From positions 1 to 20,769 of the forward strand of contig JBDZUZ010000061.1 of NCBI GenBank assembly GCA_040255445.1: DNA of 20,769 nt, written 5' to 3'. Origin of the DNA: JBDZUZ01 sp040255445. Its GTDB lineage: Bacteria > Planctomycetota > Phycisphaerae > Phycisphaerales > UBA1924. Position numbers and translations under genes: made by a program. The notes under the pieces are model-generated. The model ran no database searches. It was not told the DNA's origin and saw nothing but the letters and a program-made list of their open reading frames with translations. This document shows, piece after piece, positions 6,356 through 14,237 of the stretch; the first letter of the stretch is position 1, and each line of letters begins with the position of its first letter.

Positions 6356-7159
6356 ATGACCACGACCGTTGCGGAGGCCCAAGTGACCGCGGACGCGATC
6401 GCGACCGATCGGCTGTTGTGCGAGCGGTGCGGGTACGCCATTGAGGGACTTCCCACCGCGGCGAGTTGCCCCGAGTGCGGCAAACCGGTGGCCGAATCGC
6501 TCCCGGGTTCGCGCCCGGGCACTCCGTGGCAGGTGCGACGATCGCTCACCTCGCTGGTGCAGACCAACCTGGCATTGCTGCGGCGGCCGCGGGCGGCGTT
6601 CGAGCTCATGCGGATCGAGCGGGCGGGGTCGCTTCGTCTGCTGCTGACGAATCTGCTGCTCGCCGCGATCCTGATCTCGAGCCCGTGGGTGGGGACGCTG
6701 ATCGGCGACCCGGCGCGGAGCGCGCGGACTTCGGGGCCGTGGATGGAAGCGGTGACGTTCGGCTGGGTGACCGGGGCATGGGTTGGTCTGATCACGCTGG
6801 TTCTGCTGGGGCTCGTGGCGGTTGAATACCGGGGCATCCGGTTCATCGCGGCGCGGCGGGGTTGGCGGCTGGGGCCGGAGGCGGCGTGGCAGATCTGTGC
6901 GCACGCGAGCGTCGGCTGGATGTTCGCGGGGCTGTTTCCCTTGCTGTTGATGGCGGTCATGACGGCGACCCGGGGCGAGGTGATCGAGTGGATCTCGGCG
7001 CCGATCGAGAAGCTCATGCCGCGGGGCGGGCGGCCGGTCAATGTGTCATTCTGGGTGACGGGGGCGTTCGTCGCGGTCGGGTACTTCGCGGGGATGTTCG
7101 TTTTCGAGCTTCTCGTGTACTTCGGCGTGCGGACGCGCCGGTACGCCAACCCGCTCTGA
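6356..7159 (+). CDS. Zinc-ribbon membrane protein (YIP1-like, unknown function)
   Basis: The protein has 267 residues. The N-terminal zinc ribbon uses Cys22, Cys25, Cys38 and Cys41 ('LCERCGYAIEGLPTAASCPECGKPV'), a pattern frequent in planctomycete membrane proteins. Four hydrophobic segments follow at about 93-115, 132-157, 180-203 and 231-257, and the C-terminus is short and basic. The layout resembles YIP1-like four-helix proteins with a cytosolic ribbon, but no catalytic or transport motif is visible. An AAGGA site (6343-6347) lies 8 nt before ATG. The MFS gene begins 31 bp downstream, so co-transcription is likely, and the Fur-family gene is divergent, which makes metal-dependent control possible. 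The function is unknown. Confidence 0.75.
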   Translation: MTTTVAEAQVTADAIATDRLLCERCGYAIEGLPTAASCPECGKPVAESLPGSRPGTPWQVRRSLTSLVQTNLALLRRPRAAFELMRIERAGSLRLLLTNLLLAAILISSPWVGTLIGDPARSARTSGPWMEAVTFGWVTGAWVGLITLVLLGLVAVEYRGIRFIAARRGWRLGPEAAWQICAHASVGWMFAGLFPLLLMAVMTATRGEVIEWISAPIEKLMPRGGRPVNVSFWVTGAFVAVGYFAGMFVFELLVYFGVRTRRYANPL

Positions 7160-7190
7160 CGCCACTCCTAGGATCGGGCACTTCCGACCT

Positions 7191-8654
7191 ATGCCCGACG
7201 AGACGCCCGCACCGCAGCACAACCGGCGACACGAGGTCGCTGTCGGTGCGCGGACGGGGCTGGCGGTCAGCGAAGCCGCGGCGGAGGAGAGCTCGCCGCG
7301 GACGAATCGCTGGGGCGTGCTGCGGCACAAGCACTTCAGGCTGGTGTGGTTCGCCGCGTTCGGGTCGAGCATCGGGACGTGGATGGAGGGCGTGGGCGTT
7401 CAGTGGCTCATGGCCAAGTTGACGTTGGCGCCCGAATGGGTCGCGGCGGGCCGGCCCGATGCCGCGCTGATGATGGGCTACCTCGGCGCTGCGCAGCTGG
7501 GGCCGACGCTGCTGCTGGGCATCGCCGGCGGGCTGACGGCGGATCGCGTGAACCGGCGGACGCTGCTGATGGTCACGCAGTTGATCATGATGTGCGTGGC
7601 GATCACGCTGCTGGTGTGTTCGCTGGCGGGGGTGCTCAACCCGTTCCTGCTGCTGGGTATCTCGCTGCTGAACGGCATCGCGACGGCGTTCAACATCCCG
7701 GCGTGGCAGGTGTTGACGCCGCGGCTGGTGCCGCGGGAGGAGTTGACGCGGGCGATCGTGCTCAACGGGATCCAGTTCAACCTGGCGCGGGTGATCGGGC
7801 CGGGGCTGGGCGGCCTGCTGATGGCGAAGTACTCGCCGGATGTGCTCTTCGCGGTCAACGCGGTGAGTTTCATCGGCGTGGTGCTGGCGGTGTCGCGGAC
7901 GCCCGATGCGCCCGCGCCGCCGCCCACGGGGCAATCGCCGCTGGAACTCACGAAGGAGGCGGCTCGGTTTGTCTTCGGGAACCGGGGGCCGCTGCGGGTG
8001 TTCCTGGCGATGCTGCTGTTCAGCATGCTCGCTGCGCCGCTGCTGCGAATGCTGCCGCTGATGGTCAAGACGGTGTACAAGGCCGATGAGCGGGCCTTCG
8101 GCGTGATGCTGGCGGTGATGGGTGTGGGCGCGGTGACGGGCGGGCTCGCGCTCAAGTTCGTGCCGCGGTGGTACCCCAAGCACCACTTCATCCCGTTGTC
8201 GGTGATGCTGGGGGGCGCTTCGATCGCGGCATTCGCCTCGACGAGCTCGATCTATCTGGCGTCGTTCTTCATCTTCCTTGGCGGGATCTTCTGGCTTTGG
8301 AGCTTCAACTCGAGCATGGCGGCGATGCAGCTCCTCGTCGATGACCGGATGCGGGGCCGGGCGCTGTCGATCTGCAACACGGCGGTGTTCGGGGCGATGC
8401 CGCTGGGGAGCCTGACGGCCGGGCTGATCGCGGTGGCAACGGCGGGGAGCGCCGAGAGCGGTGTGGGCACCCAGGTGGGCGTGGGCGTGATGGGGATCAC
8501 GCTGTTCGTGGCGGGGCTGGTGATGCTGGTCTACCGGACGCCGGAGGTCGATGGGATCCAGCCCGGCGAGGCTGGGTTCGAGCGGCGGCCGGGGCTGATC
8601 GCGGGGCTGACGGCCTCGGCGCACCGGCCGCGGCCGGCAACGCCGGAGGCGTGA
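7191..8654 (+). CDS. MFS transporter, MFS_3/EntS-like exporter
   Basis: This 487-residue major facilitator has about 12 membrane helices after a 45-residue polar N-terminus. 'HFRLVWFAAFGSSIGTWMEGVGVQWL' starts TM1, and motif A between TM2 and TM3 is 'GGLTADRVNRRTLL' (about 113-126). 'NGIATAFNIPAWQVLTPRLVPREELTRAIVLNGIQFNLARVIGPGLGG' is the signature stretch of the MFS_3 group, which includes the enterobactin exporter EntS. The C-terminal 35 residues are polar and probably cytosolic. The substrate cannot be read from the sequence. Closeness to a Fur-family gene makes a siderophore or metal-related substrate an attractive but unproven idea; no siderophore synthesis gene is in the window. No convincing ribosome site was found; a TAGGAT sequence sits 16 bp before ATG. 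Confidence 0.9.
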   Translation: MPDETPAPQHNRRHEVAVGARTGLAVSEAAAEESSPRTNRWGVLRHKHFRLVWFAAFGSSIGTWMEGVGVQWLMAKLTLAPEWVAAGRPDAALMMGYLGAAQLGPTLLLGIAGGLTADRVNRRTLLMVTQLIMMCVAITLLVCSLAGVLNPFLLLGISLLNGIATAFNIPAWQVLTPRLVPREELTRAIVLNGIQFNLARVIGPGLGGLLMAKYSPDVLFAVNAVSFIGVVLAVSRTPDAPAPPPTGQSPLELTKEAARFVFGNRGPLRVFLAMLLFSMLAAPLLRMLPLMVKTVYKADERAFGVMLAVMGVGAVTGGLALKFVPRWYPKHHFIPLSVMLGGASIAAFASTSSIYLASFFIFLGGIFWLWSFNSSMAAMQLLVDDRMRGRALSICNTAVFGAMPLGSLTAGLIAVATAGSAESGVGTQVGVGVMGITLFVAGLVMLVYRTPEVDGIQPGEAGFERRPGLIAGLTASAHRPRPATPEA

Positions 8655-8756
8655 TCGGCGGGTCGTGATGCCCAGACGGATGATGTGCGGATTGCGAGCG
8701 TCCGCGGCGGGCCGAGCCGCGAACTGCGACCGAACGGCTCCCATAGGATTGACCGC

Positions 8757-10052
<1,296 letters not shown>

Positions 10053-10103
10053 ATCAGCTGGACGCAGTGGACCTGGCCGGGTGGGCGATGTGAGGGTTGC
10101 GTG

Positions 10104-10961
10104 ATGCGTGGTGCGGGCGGTCGGTGGTGGCGTGTGGCGGTAGCGCTGGGCGCGCTGCTGGCGCTGCCGGGCTGCATCTCGATCCACAGCGCAACGAACC
10201 CTGCCGCATCGCTCGAGAAGAGCGAGGCCCGCAAGCAGCTCGCCGCGATGCGGATCGACACGGTCGATCTGGACAGGCCGGTCGTGGTCATCAACGGCTA
10301 CCGTGCACTCCCGAGCAATATGAAGGGGCTGGCGACCGGGCTGCGGCGGGCGACGAGCGCCGACAACGGCGACTTTCTCGAGGTGTCGTTCACGTTCGTC
10401 GACAACATCGATGAGGCCGCAGCGCGGGTGATCGCGGCCGTGAACGAGCGTTGGGAGCCCGCGGACAACGGCGAGACGATCGAGGTCGACGTCGTCGGCG
10501 TCTCGATGGGCGGGCTGGTGGCGCGATGGGCATCGCTGCCGCCGGAGGACCGGGTGCGGGTGTGGGAAGGGGACCGCGCGGGCCCGCCGCCGTTGGGTCG
10601 GCTCAGGGTCCGCCGTCTTTACACGCTGGGCACGCCGCACCAGGGCTCGGTGCTCGCGGACCGGATCACGATCGATCAGGCCGGGCGCGACATGGTGCCG
10701 GGGTCGCCTTTCCTCAACTACCTCAATAGCTTGTTCCACCGCGCGGACTACGAGCTTGTGTGCTACACGCACCTGCGTGATCGCTGGGTGGGCGCGCGGT
10801 ACACCGCCCCGCCGGGGCGTGTGCCGATCTGGACCAACGGCACGCTGCTGTTCAGCCACTTCGAGGTGCACCGGAACCCGGTGTTCATCGCGGACATCGC
10901 GCGGCGGTTGCGGGGGGAGGAACCGTTACTGCGCGAGGGGGAGATGCCGCCGCGGGACTAA
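10104..10961 (+). CDS. Alpha/beta-hydrolase lipoprotein (lipase/esterase-like)
   Basis: This 285-residue protein has a lipoprotein signal, 'WWRVAVALGALLALPGC', with lipobox Cys24, so it is probably anchored in a membrane facing the periplasm. The nucleophile elbow is 'VGVSMGG' (Ser134) after strand 'IEVDVVGV', as in triacylglycerol lipases and PGAP1-like hydrolases. 'RLYTLGTPHQGS' (171-182) follows, the usual lipase TPHxG segment. The likely catalytic His is His252 in 'SHFEVH'; the acid is not obvious. The ending 'FIADIARRLRGEEPL...PPRD' is almost the same as in the hydrolase at 13082, so they are paralogs. GAGGG (10092-10096) lies 7 nt before ATG 10104; an in-frame GTG at 10101 is possible. 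It follows ispG by 51 bp. The substrate is unknown. Confidence 0.85.
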   Translation: MRGAGGRWWRVAVALGALLALPGCISIHSATNPAASLEKSEARKQLAAMRIDTVDLDRPVVVINGYRALPSNMKGLATGLRRATSADNGDFLEVSFTFVDNIDEAAARVIAAVNERWEPADNGETIEVDVVGVSMGGLVARWASLPPEDRVRVWEGDRAGPPPLGRLRVRRLYTLGTPHQGSVLADRITIDQAGRDMVPGSPFLNYLNSLFHRADYELVCYTHLRDRWVGARYTAPPGRVPIWTNGTLLFSHFEVHRNPVFIADIARRLRGEEPLLREGEMPPRD

Positions 10962-10988
10962 AGCTTACAGCGTACAGCTTAAAGCTTA
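10961..10988 (+). repeat. Heptamer short tandem repeat (4 copies)
   Basis: Four consecutive 7-mers, AAGCTTA, CAGCGTA, CAGCTTA and AAGCTTA, start at the last base of the hydrolase stop codon. The tract is distinctly AT-richer than its surroundings. It resembles short tandemly repeated elements known from cyanobacterial and planctomycete intergenic DNA. Confidence 0.75.
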
Positions 10989-11085
10989 CATGTTGCTGAT
11001 TGGGGCGGGGCTGGCGCCGCAGGGGTGCAACCCTCGCGCGGTCTTTCCGGTAGATCGGTACGGGGCGGTCACGGAGGCGGCGGCA

Positions 11086-11520
11086 ATGCAGCGGCGTCGA
11101 GGATCGATATCGTCGCGAAGGTGTCGCGAGATCGTGTGCGCATCGCCCTCGGCCGGTCAGTGGGAGCAGGCCGCGACGGTTGCTCGCACATACGCAGCGC
11201 TGGTGCGGCCACGGATGTGCGGCGTTGGCTACCGCGCAACGGCGATGGAGATGCCCACTGCCGTCGGAATCGGTGCAACTCGCGAAGCCGCCATCGCTGA
11301 CCTCAACGAGACGCTCGTCGCCACGATCGCGATGTTGCTCGCATCGGGTGGGACGCCGCCGCAGGCACTGGGCGAGCGGAAGCTCGAGCAGGTGAACATC
11401 CGCATCAGCGCGGAGGAGAAGCTGTTGCTGCGCGAGCTCGCGCGGAAGTTCGGCGATGGGCGGAACACATCGGATCTGATCAGGAGCGCGATCCGGGAGA
11501 AGCTGGGGCTGCCGGTATGA
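11086..11520 (+). CDS. HicB-type antitoxin-like protein with ribbon-helix-helix C-terminus (orphan)
   Basis: This 144-residue protein contains a HicB-like partial RNase H fold at about 34-95 ('ARTYAALV...GYRATAMEMPTAVGIGATREAAIADLNETLVATIAMLL') and a ribbon-helix-helix DNA-binding tail at about 100-141 ('EQVNIRISAEEKLLLRELARKFGDGRNTSDLIRSAIREKLGL'). HicB proteins neutralise the HicA mRNA-interferase and repress their own operon. No hicA-like small ORF (double-stranded RNA-binding fold with an essential His) is visible on either side, so it may be solitary or act purely as a regulator. ATG 11086 has a strong GGAGG (11073-11077) at 8 nt spacing; an in-frame ATG at 10990 directly after the heptamer tract is an alternative. 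The first 30 residues are Arg/Ser-rich and not HicB-like. Confidence 0.72.
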   Translation: MQRRRGSISSRRCREIVCASPSAGQWEQAATVARTYAALVRPRMCGVGYRATAMEMPTAVGIGATREAAIADLNETLVATIAMLLASGGTPPQALGERKLEQVNIRISAEEKLLLRELARKFGDGRNTSDLIRSAIREKLGLPV

Positions 11521-11574
11521 GCGGAAGGTGCTCCGCCTTCACCCAGGAGACAACCTGCGCGAGTTGAGCCCAAC

Positions 11575-11606
11575 CCACAGGCTCGTGCAGAGCCACGAGC
11601 CTGTGG
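11575..11606. repeat. Perfect 13-bp hairpin between convergent genes
   Basis: CCACAGGCTCGTG (11575-11587) and CACGAGCCTGTGG (11594-11606) are exact reverse complements around a 6-nt loop CAGAGC. It lies between the HicB-like gene (stop 11520) and the end of the minus-strand TraB-like gene (11620). It has no T-tract on either strand, so it is a REP-like palindrome or a bidirectional, factor-assisted end rather than a classical terminator. A smaller inverted repeat, GCGGA/TCCGC, sits at 11521-11536. Confidence 0.7.
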
Positions 11607-11619
11607 CACGCCGTCGCTT

Positions 11620-12933
11620 TCACTTCGCGCGGCGGCGCTGTTGTTCAAGCGACCGCTGGATCATCTTCTGCATCTGGCGGGCCTGGGCTTCGCCGCCGGG
11701 GAGGTCGGCGAGGGTGATCGAGATCGCGGGGATCCACTCGAGATCGGTGAGGGCGTAACCCATGTCCTGCGTCAGCACCTTCTCCATGTGCGGCAGGTGG
11801 CCCGCGCCGTAGAAGATTGCGACCTCTTTGGTCGCCGGCTCCTCCTTAATGATCTGCTTGAGGTCGGCGATCACCGCATCGTTGCGGTCTTCGATGATGA
11901 CCTTCATGAACGCCTCGCCCTTGTTGCCGGGCATCGTGAACGCATCGGCGGAGCCGAGTGTCTCGACGAGCGCGACCTTCACCATCATCGACATCTGCGG
12001 GCTCGCTTCGATCAGCCCGACCAGGAACGCGGCGATTTTCCCCGACATCGATGAGCCGCTGAGCAGGTTGAAGAGCATGTCGCCCGAAGCGCCCGCGGCA
12101 TCGAGCCGCTCGCGGACCTCATCGATCGACAGATCGCTGTTGCGCCAGTTGGGCAGGTTGTAGTCGATGCCCGCGAGCTGGTACTCGAGGCCGAGCGCCC
12201 TGGCGAGCTTGAGCTGCAACCCCTCGTTGCCCGCCTCCAGTTCGTCCTTCGTCAGCGGCTTCTGGTCGGAGAAGCGGAGGTCGGCGTTCACGCCCTCGCC
12301 GCCCTCGGACCCATCCGCCCCGAGGCTGATCAGATCGAAACGCGGCGAGCCCGCATCCTTCAGCACATACGTCATCGGCCGGCCCCAGCCGTCGGAGGTG
12401 GCGGCCGTGGCGATACGCGCCACCTGACCCTCCAGACCGTCGATCACCGCGCCGAGCGACTCGGGATAGGCCTTGTCCGCGGCCGCCTGGCGCCTGATGA
12501 AGACGGCGAGCATGCGCTGTCGCTGGGTGGTGATACGAGCGCGGGCGGCGTCGTCGCGATCAGCGCCGTCGTCCGCAGCGCCGCCGGGCTTGACGCCCTC
12601 GAAGAGCACGATGTCGCTCTGGGCCATGGCCTCTTGCACCGCTTCGTAATACGACTTGTCGCCGATGTGCACCGCGCCCACAAGGAGCACCGCCGGCCCG
12701 GCACCGCCGGTCGGGTGCAGCTCGCGCACCGCGACCTCGAGCCGGAGTTGTCCTTCCTCGGGAGAGTCGACAACGCGGAGGAACTCGCCGCCGCGCACCA
12801 GTTGAGGCTCGCCCGCCGCGGCGGGGTTGCGCGTCTCCTGGGCGAGCGCGGTCGAAGCGGTGAGCGACGGGATCGCCGCGGCCAGCGCAACAAGGGCTCC
12901 GGTCAGGGACCGCTTCAGGATCGAAAGCCGCAT
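11620..12933 (-). CDS. Secreted TraB/GumN-like protein with an internal GspG pseudopilin-like domain
   Basis: The product has 437 residues with a Sec signal peptide (about 1-31, ending 'LTASTALA'). GGGAGGA (12939-12945, minus strand) lies 5 nt before ATG 12933 and fixes the start. TraB/GumN-like elements are 'AVLLVGAVHIGDKSYYEAVQEAMAQSDIVLFEGV' (81-114, with His89 and Glu112), 'LEYQLAGIDYNLPNWRNSDLSIDEV' (249-273) and the closing 'VAIFYGAGHLPHMEKVL' (371-387, with His379). Between them, about 131-223, lies a stretch matching the type II secretion GspG C-terminal fold: 'RQAAADKAYPESLGAVID', 'DGWGRPMTYVL' and 'FDLISLGADGSEGGEGVNADL', the calcium-binding loop of the major pseudopilin. TraB relatives are proposed metal-dependent hydrolases or signal-binding proteins. 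The gene is divergent from the hydrolase at 13082. The combined architecture is unusual; the role is unknown. Confidence 0.82.
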   Translation of the reverse strand: MRLSILKRSLTGALVALAAAIPSLTASTALAQETRNPAAAGEPQLVRGGEFLRVVDSPEEGQLRLEVAVRELHPTGGAGPAVLLVGAVHIGDKSYYEAVQEAMAQSDIVLFEGVKPGGAADDGADRDDAARARITTQRQRMLAVFIRRQAAADKAYPESLGAVIDGLEGQVARIATAATSDGWGRPMTYVLKDAGSPRFDLISLGADGSEGGEGVNADLRFSDQKPLTKDELEAGNEGLQLKLARALGLEYQLAGIDYNLPNWRNSDLSIDEVRERLDAAGASGDMLFNLLSGSSMSGKIAAFLVGLIEASPQMSMMVKVALVETLGSADAFTMPGNKGEAFMKVIIEDRNDAVIADLKQIIKEEPATKEVAIFYGAGHLPHMEKVLTQDMGYALTDLEWIPAISITLADLPGGEAQARQMQKMIQRSLEQQRRRAK

Positions 12934-13081
12934 ACAAGTCCTCCCAACAGCGTTCCTGCTCGCTGCCAACCGTTCGACGGCCGGCCCGACGCTGGGATCC
13001 ACGATCACACCCGATGCGTGGACCACAACCGACCGTGCCGCGTCACCGTACGCCGCTCCGCCTCACTCTGTTACCCGCCCC

Positions 13082-13816
13082 ATGGCACCGATCATCAACC
13101 CCGACTTCACAGCCCACGGCGCCGCTCTCGCACCGGTGCTCGCCGCGATGCGGGCGTCGCCGCGGCCGCCGGCCGAGCCGGTTGTCATCACCACCGGCTG
13201 GCGGGCTCCGCGGCTCTCGGCTCTGCGGCTGCGGAGAAGGCTGATCGCCCTCACCGGGGCGAGTGAGGATCGGGTCGCGCTCGTGTCATACCCGGATCTG
13301 GGGCGGGTGGATCGCGCGGCGGAGCGCGTGGCCCGGGTCGTGCGTGAACGCGGCTGGGACGAGAGGCCCGTTTCCGTGGTAGGCATCTCGATGGGCGGGC
13401 TGGTGGCCAGGGCGCTCGCGGCCGGCGTGCTGGGCGCGCCGAAGCTCGCCATCGGACGCGTCTTCACGCTCGCGACGCCGCACGCGGGCGCGCGCCTGGC
13501 GCGATGGATCCGGCCCGATGCCGCGGCCCGCGTCATGCGCCCTGGATCAAATGAGCTCGCCGTGCTCGACGAGGCCTTCAAGACCGATCCGACCCCGCTC
13601 AGGACGTACACGCTGCTCCGCGACTGGTGGGTCGGCGGGAGAGGGACTGCCGGGCCCGATGGGCTGACGCATTGGCTGGATGCGGTCACGCCGTTTCAGA
13701 AGACGCTGGCCCACTTTGCGATCGTGCATGATGTCCGCTTCGCGGCGGACATCGCGCGCCGGCTGCGCGGCGAGGAGCCGCTGTTCGTGAGGCCGACGCC
13801 GCCGCCGCGGGATTGA
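13082..13816 (+). CDS. Alpha/beta hydrolase, cytosolic paralog of the 10104 lipoprotein
   Basis: This 244-residue hydrolase has no signal peptide. The first strand is 'PVVITTGW', and the nucleophile elbow 'VVGISMGGLVAR' (Ser103) is followed by 'RVFTLATPHAGARLARWI' (126-143). His211 in 'LAHFAIVHD' is the likely catalytic His. It shares with the lipoprotein hydrolase at 10104 the blocks GxSMGGLVAR, TLxTPHxG, 'LRDxWVGxR' and the C-terminal 'ADIARRLRGEEPL...PPRD', so the two derive from a duplication. ATG 13082 is the first good start; the open frame continues upstream but overlaps the divergent TraB-like gene and looks unrelated. No Shine-Dalgarno is visible. It ends 7 bp from the convergent gene at 13824. 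The substrate is unknown. Confidence 0.83.
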   Translation: MAPIINPDFTAHGAALAPVLAAMRASPRPPAEPVVITTGWRAPRLSALRLRRRLIALTGASEDRVALVSYPDLGRVDRAAERVARVVRERGWDERPVSVVGISMGGLVARALAAGVLGAPKLAIGRVFTLATPHAGARLARWIRPDAAARVMRPGSNELAVLDEAFKTDPTPLRTYTLLRDWWVGGRGTAGPDGLTHWLDAVTPFQKTLAHFAIVHDVRFAADIARRLRGEEPLFVRPTPPPRD

Positions 13817-13823
13817 TCGCCGA

Positions 13824-14237
13824 TCACGCCGTGGTGTTGACCGAGCGCGGCCGCCGCGGCGTGCCGGGCGCGATCCGGGCGGTCGGCGCTGTCATCGCGG
13901 TGTTGTCCGCACGCGGCTCATCCGCGAGACGGGCGACACGCGCCAGAGCGGTGTCCGAGAGCAGCAGACCAGCGGGGGCGATCCCCAGGAGCTTGGCGCC
14001 CTCGCGAACGGCTTCGATCTCATCGCGTGCGAGCCCGCAGGCGGATGCCATGTGCCGCAAGGCGCGTTCGTCAACAGAGAGGCGCGACCAGCGCAGGCGC
14101 CACAGCGTCACGGCGATCACGACACAGGCGACCGCGACGATCGCCGCGGTCGCCCACGGCCACCACGCCGCGGCGGACTCCGGCTCACCGGTGATGAGGC
14201 GGAGTGGTTCGACAGCGGCCCCGATGATCAGCATCAC
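13824..14237 (-). CDS. Small membrane-anchored protein coupled to the HEAT-repeat gene (unknown function)
   Basis: This 137-residue protein has one strong membrane segment at about 24-47 ('AWWPWATAAIVAVACVVIAVTLW'). A basic stop-transfer sequence follows, then a soluble helical region, 'LSVDERALRHMASACGLARDEIEAVREGAKLLGIAPAGLLLSDTALARVARLAD', reminiscent of small helical domains that read 'GLS..E...L...A...G..P.ALLLS' in planctomycete and deltaproteobacterial proteins of unknown role. The last 30 residues are proline/arginine-rich and probably disordered. Its ATG overlaps the stop codon of the upstream HEAT-repeat gene (ATGA, 14234-14237), indicating translational coupling and a likely joint function. 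Confidence 0.7.
   Translation of the reverse strand: MMLIIGAAVEPLRLITGEPESAAAWWPWATAAIVAVACVVIAVTLWRLRWSRLSVDERALRHMASACGLARDEIEAVREGAKLLGIAPAGLLLSDTALARVARLADEPRADNTAMTAPTARIAPGTPRRPRSVNTTA

Noticed and set aside
13014..13266. N-terminal extension of the second hydrolase reaching back to 12827
   Set aside because: The extension overlaps the signal peptide and ribosome site of the divergent TraB-like gene and has no hydrolase similarity before ATG 13082.
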